A stretch of 64,000 nt of DNA, taken from the NCBI GenBank assembly GCA_000686145.1, contig JMMB01000007.1, forward strand, positions 1,054,001-1,118,000, given 5' to 3'. Of the stretch, positions 1-9,258 are shown one piece after another (position 1 is the first letter of the stretch; each line of letters starts with the position of its first letter). This stretch comes from Peptostreptococcaceae bacterium VA2 (GTDB lineage: Bacteria; Bacillota; Clostridia; Peptostreptococcales; Peptostreptococcaceae). The position numbers and the translations under genes were made by a program. Under the pieces are notes generated by a model. It was not told the DNA's origin. It did not search any database and saw nothing but the letters and a program-made list of their open reading frames with translations.

Positions 1-165
1 TTTATATCCTATTTAGAATATCCAATAATATATCCAAAGCATGAAAACTACTTAGAGGGTGATAGATGTTTGTTAAAAGTATTTACAAAAGAGACTGGAT
101 TATCAAAAATACCATATGGAGTAAAATGTGCCCAGATTATAAATAAAAAATATTTTATTAAATGA
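1..165 (+). CDS. C-terminal end of an unrecognised protein (5' cut by window edge)
   Basis: An open frame runs from base 1 to a TGA stop at 163-165 and encodes the last 54 residues of a protein whose start lies outside the window. The tail reads smoothly (…YLEGDRCLLKVF…IPYGVKCAQIINKKYFIK) and has normal lysine and isoleucine-rich composition for this genome, so it looks coding. No domain can be named from this piece. No terminator is evident between it and the next gene. Confidence 0.5.
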   Translation, partial: FISYLEYPIIYPKHENYLEGDRCLLKVFTKETGLSKIPYGVKCAQIINKKYFIK

Positions 166-269
166 AAATAGTTAAATAGTGTAAAAAAATTCCTGCCACT
201 GCCGTATAAACATTATAACTATAAATTACAGTTAATATAGTTGATTTTAACGTATAGAGGGGGAAGAAA

Positions 270-2066
270 ATGAATAAAAAAATAGCCCTAGCGACATTGA
301 TAATACCTATGGCAGTAAGTAATGTATATGCATCAGGAATAACCGGTATAGTTACAACTAGTTCTTTAAATATAAGAAGTGGAGCAGGATCTAATTATGC
401 CGTTTTATTTAGTGTTAAAAAAAATGAGAAAGTTACTATAAATCAAACATCTAATGGATGGTATAAGATAAAGACAAGTTCAGGTAAAGAAGGATGGGGC
501 TCATCTAATTATATATTAAAATCAAGTCCTAATGATAATTCCGATGGATCAAATACATCTGGGGTTAAAAAAAGAGTATCAATAAATTCATTAAACATGA
601 GAAGTGGTGCTGGAACAAGTTATAGATCTATAGCTACTTTAAATAAGGGAACAGTGCTAGACGTAGTATCAGAAGGTAACGGATGGACAAAAGTTAAACA
701 TGAGGGAAGATTAGGTTATGTTTCTAGTGAATATTTGCAAGACATAAAACCTGAAGCAACGACACAAGGTCTAAAAGAAGTAACGACATCTAGCTTAAAT
801 GTAAGAAGTGGTGCAAATACTAGTTGTTCAGTAGTTGGCAAGTTGGAAAAGGGAGAAAAAATAAAAGTAATATCAGAAAGTAATGAATGGGCAAAAATTG
901 AGTATAAGGGGAAAATAGCATACACATCTAGTAGATACTTAAAAAATGCTTCATCTTCTTCAAATCCAGTTCAAAATCCCCCATCAACAAATCCAAAGCC
1001 AGAAGGCGTTAATGAAACCAAAATAGTAAATATAAATTCATTAAATGTAAGAAGTGGACCTGGTACTACTTATAGCAAAGTAGGAACTCTTAAAAAAGGT
1101 GAAAAAGTATGGGTAATGTCACAAAGTAGTGGATGGTCAAAGTTAAACTATAATAATAAAACTGCTTATACATCAAGCCAGTATTTAAGTAAGGAAGATA
1201 CTACATTAAATCCGCCATCAGTAGTAGGGGGAGAGAGCAGTGAAAATATAAATGGAGCTACTGTAAATTATAAAGGTTTAAGTTATACACTAGCAGACCA
1301 TGTGAGAGTACAAAAAGAAAGAGCAAATGCAGGTGGGAATGTTATAAGTTCAAGTATACCAAGAGGTAGTGAGGCCTCTGGAGTTAACGTAAGCAGAGGC
1401 TTTGTACAATCAAATAACAGTGATTTAACATATTATTTAAATCCAAGTAACTTTATAAAAACTTCAAAGGGTATGATGCAGTTTCTAAAACTAGATAGCT
1501 ATAAAGGTGGAATATCAGAAAATGAGTTAAACTCATACTTAAATTCTCTACCGAAAGCTTCTTCAGGAACTAATGTATTTTATAATAAAGGACAAGCTTT
1601 TATAAATGCAGCACAAAACTATAATATAGATCTTGCATACCTTGTTTCACATGCTATGTGGGAAACTGCTTATGGAAAATCAAAATTAGCCCAAGGACAA
1701 ACAATAACATCATTTAAGGGGAAAACTCTTAGTAGACCTGTTAAAGTTTATAATTTCTTTGGAATAGGAGCTATCGATAAAAGCGCTAATGTATCAGGAG
1801 CAGAGGCTGCATATTCAAATGGATGGACAAGTATAGAAAAAACTATAGATGGTTCAGCTCAGTGGATAGCTAAAAATTATATAAAAAATTCTAGATACAA
1901 TCAAAATACTATATATAAAATGAAATTTAGTTATGATTATTCTTGGCACCAATATGCTACAGATGTAAACTGGCCAAATGGTATTTCGGGAATAATGGTT
2001 AAGATTACTAATATGTACAATGGTAGAAATAATTTAATATTTGAGGTTCCAAGCTATAAAAAATAG
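270..2066 (+). CDS. Secreted N-acetylglucosaminidase with four SH3b domains
   Basis: A 598-residue exported autolysin, probably cutting the glycan chains of peptidoglycan in cell separation or turnover. Residues 1-22 form a signal peptide ending near VYAS. Four bacterial SH3 repeats follow at about 26-84, 100-157, 168-225 and 251-308; each carries the hallmark SLN(I/V/M)RSGxxT and ends in a (Y)L motif. They should bind the wall. The C-terminal part (about 430-590) is a LytD/mannosyl-glycoprotein endo-beta-N-acetylglucosaminidase domain: it has the motif SHAMWETAYGKSKLAQG, whose Glu is the expected catalytic acid, and YNFFGIGAID. The start has GAGGGGGAAG in front. It is monocistronic, ending at a strong hairpin. 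Domain calls are secure; the exact bond cut is inferred. Confidence 0.9.
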   Translation: MNKKIALATLIIPMAVSNVYASGITGIVTTSSLNIRSGAGSNYAVLFSVKKNEKVTINQTSNGWYKIKTSSGKEGWGSSNYILKSSPNDNSDGSNTSGVKKRVSINSLNMRSGAGTSYRSIATLNKGTVLDVVSEGNGWTKVKHEGRLGYVSSEYLQDIKPEATTQGLKEVTTSSLNVRSGANTSCSVVGKLEKGEKIKVISESNEWAKIEYKGKIAYTSSRYLKNASSSSNPVQNPPSTNPKPEGVNETKIVNINSLNVRSGPGTTYSKVGTLKKGEKVWVMSQSSGWSKLNYNNKTAYTSSQYLSKEDTTLNPPSVVGGESSENINGATVNYKGLSYTLADHVRVQKERANAGGNVISSSIPRGSEASGVNVSRGFVQSNNSDLTYYLNPSNFIKTSKGMMQFLKLDSYKGGISENELNSYLNSLPKASSGTNVFYNKGQAFINAAQNYNIDLAYLVSHAMWETAYGKSKLAQGQTITSFKGKTLSRPVKVYNFFGIGAIDKSANVSGAEAAYSNGWTSIEKTIDGSAQWIAKNYIKNSRYNQNTIYKMKFSYDYSWHQYATDVNWPNGISGIMVKITNMYNGRNNLIFEVPSYKK

Positions 2067-2082
2067 GACAATAAAAAAGATA

Positions 2083-2132
2083 AAAATATCGGATACTAAG
2101 CATAGTGTATATGAGTATATCCGATATTTTTT
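2083..2132. terminator. Bidirectional terminator between glucosaminidase and zincin-like gene
   Basis: AAATATCGGATA pairs with TATCCGATATTT around a loop of about 21 bases, followed by a T-rich run on the plus strand and preceded by A-rich sequence that gives a U tail on the minus strand. It sits between convergent genes and can serve both. Confidence 0.75.
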
Positions 2133-2178
2133 ATACAGTATAAAAACTATATTTATTTTTGGATTATTAATTAAATTA

Positions 2179-2850
2179 TCATGCTAAGTACTTTCTACGC
2201 TTAAAGTATATGTCTAAATTATGCTCTTTCACAATATTTTTAAGACCTCCAAAATTATAAGTAGCAAGGGCATATTCTCTCATTTTATTAAATAAAAATT
2301 CTTCTTTACTATTTTCAAATACAAGAAAAGCTTTTGCTATATCCCACGCTTTAGATTCCCTATCTATTAAATTTTTCTTTAAATCTAAAATACTATTATC
2401 TAGTTCTAATGGTAAATTACCTTTATGAAAATCCTCAGAGTTAACATCTATATCAAATTGTATAATTGTATCTATTATAGACGAGAGTATTATAGCGTAC
2501 TCTTGTTTTGCTTTATATATATCTGGGTCTAGGATATGACCAACTTCGTGTGATATAACAAATTTAGCAATACTTTTAATAGAAGAAGGTGAGATGGAAA
2601 TTACTGCTTCATAATTGTTTACAAATGAAAAAAAATTATAACAAAATGATAAAAAGCTATTTCTAGAAGATAAGATAGTTTTTAGTCTAGGCAGTGCGCA
2701 TATAGGAATATTGCTACCCTTGGAATAAAAAAGAAATATTTTTTTGTTTATATTAAGACTTGATAAAGATTTTTTCAGAAGTTTTTTTTCTCCTAACTCT
2801 ATATAATAAAGTGCTATTTTTCTATAGTTATTTGCATCAAAAGAAGTCAT
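2179..2850 (-). CDS. Zincin-like protein with HEVGH motif, function unknown
   Basis: A 223-residue protein with no signal peptide. Residues 101-105 are HEVGH, a zinc metallopeptidase HExxH motif preceded by hydrophobic residues (KFVIS) as in ImmA/IrrE-type and other M78/M48-like zincins. A candidate third ligand is Glu165 in DRESKAWDIAK, which resembles the ExxAxxxA helix of ImmA/IrrE proteins. The N-terminal 80 residues are not recognised. The frame has AAGGCGGTG before the ATG. It is divergent from polC and convergent with the glucosaminidase, so it is probably a single-gene unit. There is no neighbouring XRE-type repressor, which would normally accompany a true ImmA. Protease activity is inferred from the motif only. 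Confidence 0.65.
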   Translation of the reverse strand: MTSFDANNYRKIALYYIELGEKKLLKKSLSSLNINKKIFLFYSKGSNIPICALPRLKTILSSRNSFLSFCYNFFSFVNNYEAVISISPSSIKSIAKFVISHEVGHILDPDIYKAKQEYAIILSSIIDTIIQFDIDVNSEDFHKGNLPLELDNSILDLKKNLIDRESKAWDIAKAFLVFENSKEEFLFNKMREYALATYNFGGLKNIVKEHNLDIYFKRRKYLA

Positions 2851-2974
2851 ACTAACACCGCCTTAGATTATAGTCTTTTTACTATAATATTAAAACAGAT
2901 ACAATTTGTAGCTAATCCAAAATAAAATAGTATATATGAATAAAAATAAAATTCTTTAAGGATAATAATTAACC

Positions 2975-2985
2975 TATGATATAAT
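2975..2985 (+). promoter_or_regulatory. Extended -10 promoter candidate for polC
   Basis: TATGATATAAT gives a TGnTATAAT extended -10 element 27 bases before the polC start. No good -35 is seen. The same extended -10 word occurs before ftsK, the UvrD-like gene and the GerMN-like lipoprotein gene. Confidence 0.5.
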
Positions 2986-3011
2986 ATTTAGTCTAAGGAA
3001 AGGAGATTTTT

Positions 3012-6000
3012 ATGGAAACTATAAAAGAGTACTTAGATAAGTTAGAAATAAATAATAATATATTATCAAGCCAGCTAAAGGAAGTTTATATAAATAAAGT
3101 AGTTTATTTTAAAGAAGACAAGGTGGTTTATTTTTATTTGACATCTAAAGCTATAATGTCTTATGAAGTTTTAGAAATGTTTAGAGAGGAATTAAAAGAA
3201 AAATTAAATTATTTTCAAGACATAAAAATAAAAATTAGATATACAGGATTAGATAGAAAGAAAAACAAAGATATAATAAAATTGTATTGGATGAATATTA
3301 TATACATATTAAAACAACTTTGCCCATCTATTGCTGGATGGTATAGACAAGTAGAGTATTTGTGCATAGATGATTTATTGAAAATAAAGCTTCCAAAAGG
3401 ATTGTTTTATGAGAGGCTTATGAAACAAAATGTAGTATATGTACTAAAAAGTATTTTAAGCGAAGAATTAGGTATTGATATAAATATACAAATAGAAAAA
3501 GCTATAGATGAAGATATTAATATAGAAAAAATAATGAGGAAAACAGATAAAATAACAGAAGATAGAATTAAGGAATTAGAGATAAGTTCTAGAGAAGTAC
3601 AACCACAAGATGAAGAAAGTGCCTATGTTATAAAATCAGAAGTTGATGAATCATTGATTTATGGAGAAAATGTAAATGCAATGCCAGAAAAAATAGTATC
3701 TTTAAACAATACTTCAGGAACTGTTTCAATAACTGGTGAGGTATTTGATGTTGAAACTAAAGAACTTAGAAATGGTAAAATACTTTTAATAGCAAGTGTT
3801 ACAGACTACACTAGTTCAATAAGCTGTAAGTTATTTTTAAATGATACTAATAAAAATGGCGTACTAGAGTATGTTGAAAAAGGCTCATATTTAAAAATTA
3901 AAGGTGATATTATATATGATACTTATCAAAGAGAGCTTACTATGACGATAAGTGGTATAAGAAAAGAAGTTAAGGTAGAAAGAATAGACACTAGCGAAGA
4001 AAAAAGAGTAGAGCTTCATGCACATACTCAAATGTCTTCTATGGATGCGATGACTCCTACCAAAAAGCTAGTAGAACGAGCAGCTAAATGGGGGCATAAG
4101 GCAATAGCAATAACAGACCATGGTGTAGTGCAAGCATTTCCAGAAGCTATGAATGCATCAAAGGGTAAAAATATAAAAATACTTTATGGAGTAGAAGGAT
4201 ACTTAGTCGAAGATGACGCTTGCATTATACAAGAACCAAATGATAAAGAATTATCACAGACTTTTGTTGTATTTGACTTAGAAACTACTGGATTTTCTAA
4301 TACTAATGACAGGATAACTGAAATTGGTGCTATAAAAATAGAAAACTTCAAAATGGTTGATAGATTTAGTGAACTTATAAATCCTCAAAAAGATATATCT
4401 TATAAAATACAAGAATTAACAGGTATTACTAATGATATGGTTAAAGATAAGCCAACTATACAAGAAATATTACCTAAATTTATAGATTTTATAGGCGACA
4501 GTGTATTAGTAGCTCACAATGCAGAATTTGATATGGGATTTATAAATGAAAAATGTAGACAAGAAAATATAGAGTTTAATAATAAAAGTGTCGATACACT
4601 TACATTAGCTAGAGTATTATTGCCAGACTTAAAAAGACATAGATTAAACGTTGTAGCTAAGGCATTGGGTATACCTTTATTAAATCATCATAGAGCTGTT
4701 GATGATGCACAAGCTACAGCTATGATATTTAATAAATTTTTAGATATGTTAGTTAAAAAAGGGGCGAATACTTTAAGTGATGTAAACAAAGTACTTGGTA
4801 ACATTGAATACACAAAATTAGGTACTAACCACATAACTTTAATAGCTAAAAATTATACGGGTCTTAAAAATTTATACAAAATAGTATCTGATGCTCATGT
4901 AAATCATTTTTATAGAGCACCTCGAATTCTTAGAAGTGTATTAAATGAATACAGAGAAGGTCTTATAATAGGGTCAGCTTGTGAAGCAGGTGCAGTATTT
5001 AAAGCAGTTAAGAAAAATGTAAGTGACGAAGAGCTATCAAAGATAATAGATATGTATGACTATATTGAAGTTATGCCAATTGATAACAATAGATTTATGA
5101 TTCATAAAGGTGAAGTAGAAGATGAAGATGAATTAAGAGAACTAAATCGTAAGATGGTTGAAGTTGCTCATAAATTTGGCAAAATACCAGTAGCTACTGG
5201 AGATGTTCATTTTTTAGATAAGCACGAAGCTGTTCTTAGAAAAATATTAAAATATTCTCAAGGTTTTAAAAATGAAGATGAAGAAACATATCTTCATTTT
5301 AGAACTACTAATGAAATGCTAGATGAATTTAAATACTTGGGTGAACAATTAGCTTATGAAGTTGTAATTGAAAATACTAATAAAATTGCAGACATGGTAG
5401 AAGATATAAAGCCTATACCAGATGACACATATCCGCCAGTAATAGAGGGTTCTGACGTAGAACTTAGAGAAATGTGTTATGAAAAAGCAAAAAGAATATA
5501 CGGAGAACCATTGCCAGATGTAGTAAATGCAAGACTTGAGAGAGAATTAAACTCCATAATAGGTAATGGATATGCAGTTATGTACATTATATCTCAAAAA
5601 TTAGTTACAAAGTCTTTAAGTGATGGGTATTTAGTCGGTTCAAGAGGTTCTGTTGGTTCTTCATTTGCAGCAACAATGAGTGATATAACAGAAGTTAATC
5701 CTCTTCCAGCTCATTATATTTGTGAAGATGAAAATTGTAAATACTCATATTTCTTTGAAATAGGTGAATACGGTTCAGGTATAGATTTACCAGATAAAGA
5801 TTGTCCTAAATGTGGGAAAAAGCTTAAAAAAGATGGACATGATATACCATTTGAAGTTTTCTTAGGGTTTGAAGGTGATAAAGAACCAGATATAGATTTA
5901 AACTTCTCAGGAGATTATCAGCCTATAATTCATAAATATACAGAGGATTTATTCGGAGAAGGTTATGTTTATAGAGCGGGTACAATAGGTACCGTAGCAG

Positions 6001-7310
6001 AAAAAACAGCATTTGGATATGCTAGAAAGTATGTAGAAGAAAATAATATACATGTACCAAGTGCTGAAGTACTTAGACTTTCTAATGGATGTACAGGTGT
6101 TAAAAGAACTTCAGGACAACATCCTGGTGGAGTTATGGTTATACCACATTATAAAGACGTATATGACTTTACACCAATACAATATCCTGCAAATGATACT
6201 TCTTGTGGAGTAATAACTACTCACTTTGATTACCATTCTATAAGTGGTAGAATACTAAAACTTGATATACTAGGACACGATGCTCCGACTATGATAAGAA
6301 TGCTTGAAGATATAACGGGTATTGTTGCAACAGATATTCCTCTTGATGACCCAGAGACAATGTCTTTATTTACATCAACAGATGCACTAGGAGTAACACC
6401 TGAGCAAATAAATTGTCCGATAGGATCACTTTCAATACCAGAGTTTGGAACGAAGTTTGTTAGACAGATGCTTCTTGATACAAAACCAACTACATTTGCT
6501 GCTTTAGTGCGTATATCAGGTCTTTCTCATGGTACCGATGTTTGGCTAAACAATGCACAGGATTTAGTAATAGAAGAAGTAGTTGGGATTGATGAAGTTA
6601 TATCAACTCGTGATGATATAATGAACTACCTTATATTCAAGGGTTTAAAACCTAAAAATGCATTCACAATTATGGAAAATGTAAGAAAGGGTAAGGGGTT
6701 AAAGCCACAACATATAGAAGAAATGAATGAAAATGATGTTCCTGAGTGGTATATAGGTTCATGCAAAAAGATAAAATACATGTTCCCTAAAGCCCATGCA
6801 GTAGCTTATGTCATGATGTCATTTAGACTAGCTTATTGCAAAGTTCATTATCCAGAAGCTTTTTATGCTACTTATTTTACAACTAAAGCAGAAGATTTTG
6901 ATGCAGAAATAGTTGTAAAAGGACTTCCTGCTATAAAATCTAAGATACATGAAATAGAAGCTTTAGGAAATGATGCAACAACAAAAGAAAAGAATATACT
7001 AACAGTACTTGAAGTTGCTCTTGAAATGTATGCTAGAGATATAAAAATACTTCCTGTTGACATATATAAATCAGATGCAAGTAAATTCCAAGTTGCAGGC
7101 GAAAAAATTTTATTGCCTCCTATGATAGCGCTTCAGGGAGTTGGAGAAAATGCAGCGATTAATATTCAAAAAGATAGAGAAAAAGGAGAGTTTATATCTA
7201 AGGAAGATTTAAGAAAAAGAACCAAGATTTCAAGGACTGTTATAGAAACCTTAACAAATCATGGTTCACTTGAAAATATGAGTGATGAAAATCAGTTATC
7301 ATTGTTTTAG
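3012..7310 (+). CDS. polC: DNA polymerase III subunit alpha, Gram-positive PolC type
   Basis: The replicative polymerase with built-in proofreading, 1432 residues, the usual PolC length. Order of parts: N-terminal region, OB-fold at about 235-320 (GTVSITGEVFDVETKEL), first half of the PHP domain from about 332 (ELHAHTQMSSMDAMTP), DEDDh 3'-5' exonuclease inserted in it from about 418 (FVVFDLETTGFSN, later VAHNAEFDMGF and HHRAVDDA), the rest of PHP, a four-Cys zinc site near 905-942 (CEDENC…CPKCGKK), and the polymerase core with the acidic motif PDIDLNFSGDYQ near 958. A helix-hairpin-helix region and a short tail ending in NQLSLF follow; the QLSLF end is a plausible beta-clamp binding peptide. 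It has AAAGGAGA before the ATG. It begins the conserved polC-rimP-nusA-infB cluster but has its own terminator. Confidence 0.98.
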   Translation: METIKEYLDKLEINNNILSSQLKEVYINKVVYFKEDKVVYFYLTSKAIMSYEVLEMFREELKEKLNYFQDIKIKIRYTGLDRKKNKDIIKLYWMNIIYILKQLCPSIAGWYRQVEYLCIDDLLKIKLPKGLFYERLMKQNVVYVLKSILSEELGIDINIQIEKAIDEDINIEKIMRKTDKITEDRIKELEISSREVQPQDEESAYVIKSEVDESLIYGENVNAMPEKIVSLNNTSGTVSITGEVFDVETKELRNGKILLIASVTDYTSSISCKLFLNDTNKNGVLEYVEKGSYLKIKGDIIYDTYQRELTMTISGIRKEVKVERIDTSEEKRVELHAHTQMSSMDAMTPTKKLVERAAKWGHKAIAITDHGVVQAFPEAMNASKGKNIKILYGVEGYLVEDDACIIQEPNDKELSQTFVVFDLETTGFSNTNDRITEIGAIKIENFKMVDRFSELINPQKDISYKIQELTGITNDMVKDKPTIQEILPKFIDFIGDSVLVAHNAEFDMGFINEKCRQENIEFNNKSVDTLTLARVLLPDLKRHRLNVVAKALGIPLLNHHRAVDDAQATAMIFNKFLDMLVKKGANTLSDVNKVLGNIEYTKLGTNHITLIAKNYTGLKNLYKIVSDAHVNHFYRAPRILRSVLNEYREGLIIGSACEAGAVFKAVKKNVSDEELSKIIDMYDYIEVMPIDNNRFMIHKGEVEDEDELRELNRKMVEVAHKFGKIPVATGDVHFLDKHEAVLRKILKYSQGFKNEDEETYLHFRTTNEMLDEFKYLGEQLAYEVVIENTNKIADMVEDIKPIPDDTYPPVIEGSDVELREMCYEKAKRIYGEPLPDVVNARLERELNSIIGNGYAVMYIISQKLVTKSLSDGYLVGSRGSVGSSFAATMSDITEVNPLPAHYICEDENCKYSYFFEIGEYGSGIDLPDKDCPKCGKKLKKDGHDIPFEVFLGFEGDKEPDIDLNFSGDYQPIIHKYTEDLFGEGYVYRAGTIGTVAEKTAFGYARKYVEENNIHVPSAEVLRLSNGCTGVKRTSGQHPGGVMVIPHYKDVYDFTPIQYPANDTSCGVITTHFDYHSISGRILKLDILGHDAPTMIRMLEDITGIVATDIPLDDPETMSLFTSTDALGVTPEQINCPIGSLSIPEFGTKFVRQMLLDTKPTTFAALVRISGLSHGTDVWLNNAQDLVIEEVVGIDEVISTRDDIMNYLIFKGLKPKNAFTIMENVRKGKGLKPQHIEEMNENDVPEWYIGSCKKIKYMFPKAHAVAYVMMSFRLAYCKVHYPEAFYATYFTTKAEDFDAEIVVKGLPAIKSKIHEIEALGNDATTKEKNILTVLEVALEMYARDIKILPVDIYKSDASKFQVAGEKILLPPMIALQGVGENAAINIQKDREKGEFISKEDLRKRTKISRTVIETLTNHGSLENMSDENQLSLF

Positions 7311-7350
7311 ATAAACTAAAAAATTATAACATAATAAAAAATTAGAATTT

Positions 7351-7386
7351 AAAGCTCTAGATATGATTTATATTTAGAGCTTTTTT
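7351..7386 (+). terminator. polC terminator
   Basis: AAAGCTCTA pairs with TAGAGCTTT around a loop of about 13 bases and runs into six Ts. It lies about 40 bases past the polC stop. Confidence 0.8.
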
Positions 7387-7392
7387 AGTTTG

Positions 7393-7533
7393 ATGGTAAC
7401 ATCAACTATACTTGGTATAATAACTATGATTTTATTTAGGCCTCGTTCATGGTGTGTTTATTGTCCAATAGGCACTATGACGCAAATGATTTCAAAGGCT
7501 AAATACAATGATAGTAAGGGTATGGATATTTAA
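7393..7533 (+). pseudogene. Remnant of a 4Fe-4S membrane protein (C-terminal piece)
   Basis: A 46-codon open frame between polC and rimP encodes a hydrophobic stretch followed by RPRSWCVYCPIGTMTQ and a lysine-containing tail. The CxxCPxG pattern after a membrane segment is typical of NapH/YccM-like polyferredoxin membrane proteins, where it is only part of a much longer protein. There is no ribosome binding site before the ATG, the frame begins right after the polC terminator, and the rest of the family (more helices, ferredoxin clusters) is absent. It therefore looks like a relic of a deleted gene. It could still be a tiny expressed protein. Confidence 0.5.
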
Positions 7534-7538
7534 AAAAT

Positions 7539-7567
7539 TTGCAACGAAAACTAATATATGGTATTAT
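7539..7567 (+). promoter_or_regulatory. Promoter candidate for the rimP-nusA-infB operon
   Basis: TTGCAA, a 17-base spacer, then TATTAT. It would start RNA near 7574, leaving a leader of about 95 bases before rimP that carries a terminator-like hairpin. Confidence 0.55.
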
Positions 7568-7598
7568 AGTATATAAAATAATATATTTTGCAGAAACT

Positions 7599-7632
7599 AA
7601 GAGTGAGACCGATGTGCTCACTCTTTTGTTTT
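7599..7632 (+). promoter_or_regulatory. Terminator-like hairpin in the rimP leader
   Basis: AAGAGTGAG pairs perfectly with CTCACTCTT around a nine-base loop and is followed by TTGTTTT. It lies between the candidate promoter and rimP, so it may act as an attenuator of the nusA operon. It could instead terminate transcription coming from upstream. Confidence 0.6.
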
Positions 7633-7668
7633 AAAAACTAAACTGACAACTGAATAGGAGGGAAAAAA

Positions 7669-8130
7669 ATGAAAAAGAGTATAGAAGCTATAATCGAAGA
7701 AATGGTAGCAAAAATAACAGATCCACTTAACTTTGAAATAGTAGACGTTGAATATGTTAAAGAAGCTGGAGAATACTACTTAAGAGTATACATTGATAAA
7801 GATGGTGGAATAGCTTTAAGTGACTGTGAATCTGTAAGTAGACAACTTAGTGAAGTATTAGATATAAAAGACCCAATAATAGACAATTATTTCTTAGAAG
7901 TATCATCACCAGGACTTGATAGACCACTTAAAAAAGATAAAGATTTCGTAAGATATCAAGGTAGAGATGTTGAAATTAAATTATATAAGCCAATGAACGG
8001 ATGCAAGCAATTTGAAGGCGAATTAGTTGGACTAACTGAAGAAAATAACATAAAACTAATAATAGATGGAAACGAAGTAGAGTTTGGCAAAAAAGAAGTA
8101 GCACTTGTTAGACTTGCAATAAAGTTTTAA
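7669..8130 (+). CDS. rimP: Ribosome maturation factor RimP
   Basis: A 153-residue cytoplasmic factor for late assembly of the 30S subunit. The N-terminal domain shows the family pattern YLRVYIDKDGGIALSDCESVSRQLS and the motif SSPGLDRPLK; the C-terminal SH3-like domain follows from about 90 (VEIKLYKP…). Length is normal for the family. AGGAGGG lies seven bases before the ATG. It is the first gene of the rimP-nusA-ylxR-ylxQ-infB-rbfA run, 27 bases before nusA. Confidence 0.97.
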   Translation: MKKSIEAIIEEMVAKITDPLNFEIVDVEYVKEAGEYYLRVYIDKDGGIALSDCESVSRQLSEVLDIKDPIIDNYFLEVSSPGLDRPLKKDKDFVRYQGRDVEIKLYKPMNGCKQFEGELVGLTEENNIKLIIDGNEVEFGKKEVALVRLAIKF

Positions 8131-8157
8131 ACGTAGCATAACAGGGAGGAAAGAAAA

Positions 8158-9241
8158 ATGAATCATGAATTTATGGAAGCATTAGAAGAACTAGAAAAAG
8201 ACAGAGGTATAGATAAGGCTATACTTATAGATACTATAGAACAAGCACTTTTAACTGCATACAAAAAAAAACTTTGGAGCAGCTCAAAATGTTAGAGTCG
8301 AGTTTGATAAAGAAGGCGGAGATATAAAAGTATTTTCTCAAAGAGTGGTAGTTGATGAATCTGATTTATATGACACTTTCTTAGAAATAGAACTTAAGGA
8401 TGCTTTAGAAATAAGCCCTAACTATGAATTAGGAGATATAATAGAACATGAAGTAACTCCTATGGATTTCGGGAGAATAGCAGCTCAAACGGCAAAGCAA
8501 GTTGTTGTTCAAAGAATAAGAGAAGCTGAAAGAGACATAGTATATAGTGAGTTTATGGACAAAGAAAATGAAATAGTTACAGGAGAAGTAGCTAGAGTAA
8601 ATAAAAACTTAGTTTATGTAAATCTTGGAAGAATAGAAGCAGTAATGACACAAACAGAGCAAATGGTTGGTGAACATTATAAAGCTGGTCAAAAAATAAA
8701 GGTTTATATACTAGAAGTGAAGAAAACTAATAAAGGGCCTCAAATAGTGGTATCAAGAAGTCACCCAGGTTTAGTTAAGAGATTATTTGAATTTGAAGTG
8801 CCTGAAATATTTGAAGGTATAGTTCAAATAAAATCTATAGCTAGAGAAGCAGGATCTAGAACTAAAATGGCTGTTAAGTCTATAGATGAGAAGATAGATC
8901 CGATTGGAGCTTGTGTTGGACCAAAAGGTTCAAGAGTAAAAAATATAGTTAATGAACTTGGTGATGAGAAAATCGATATAATAAAATATAGTGATGATCC
9001 AGCTGAGTTTATATGCGCTGCTTTAAGCCCATCAAAGGTTGTTAAAGTAGATGTAAATGAAAGTGAAAAAGCAGCTTCAGTTGTTGTACCTGATTACCAA
9101 TTATCTCTTGCAATAGGTAAAGAAGGGCAAAATGCAAGACTTGCAGCTAAACTTACTAACTGGAAAATAGATATAAAAAGTGAATCTCAAGCAGGGCAAT
9201 CAGTTCCTGTAGATGAAGATTTAAAATTAGACGCTGAGTAA
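8158..9241 (+). CDS. nusA: Transcription factor NusA, reading frame broken by one extra A
   Basis: NusA binds RNA polymerase and controls pausing, termination and antitermination. The start ATG at 8158 has GGGAGGAAAG upstream and gives a normal NusA N-terminus ([19 protein letters not shown]…). After codon 35 (Tyr, 8260-8262) a run of nine As at 8263-8271 shifts the frame, and the zero frame stops soon after. With eight As the text reads [17 protein letters not shown], the normal family sequence, and continues open to 9241 for a total of about 360 residues. Downstream are an S1 domain ([18 protein letters not shown]), KH1 ([15 protein letters not shown]) and KH2 ([18 protein letters not shown]). 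Since NusA is normally essential, the extra base is either a homopolymer sequencing error or is rescued by polymerase slippage on the A run. Confidence 0.93.
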
Positions 9242-9258
9242 TAAAGGAGGGGTATTCT

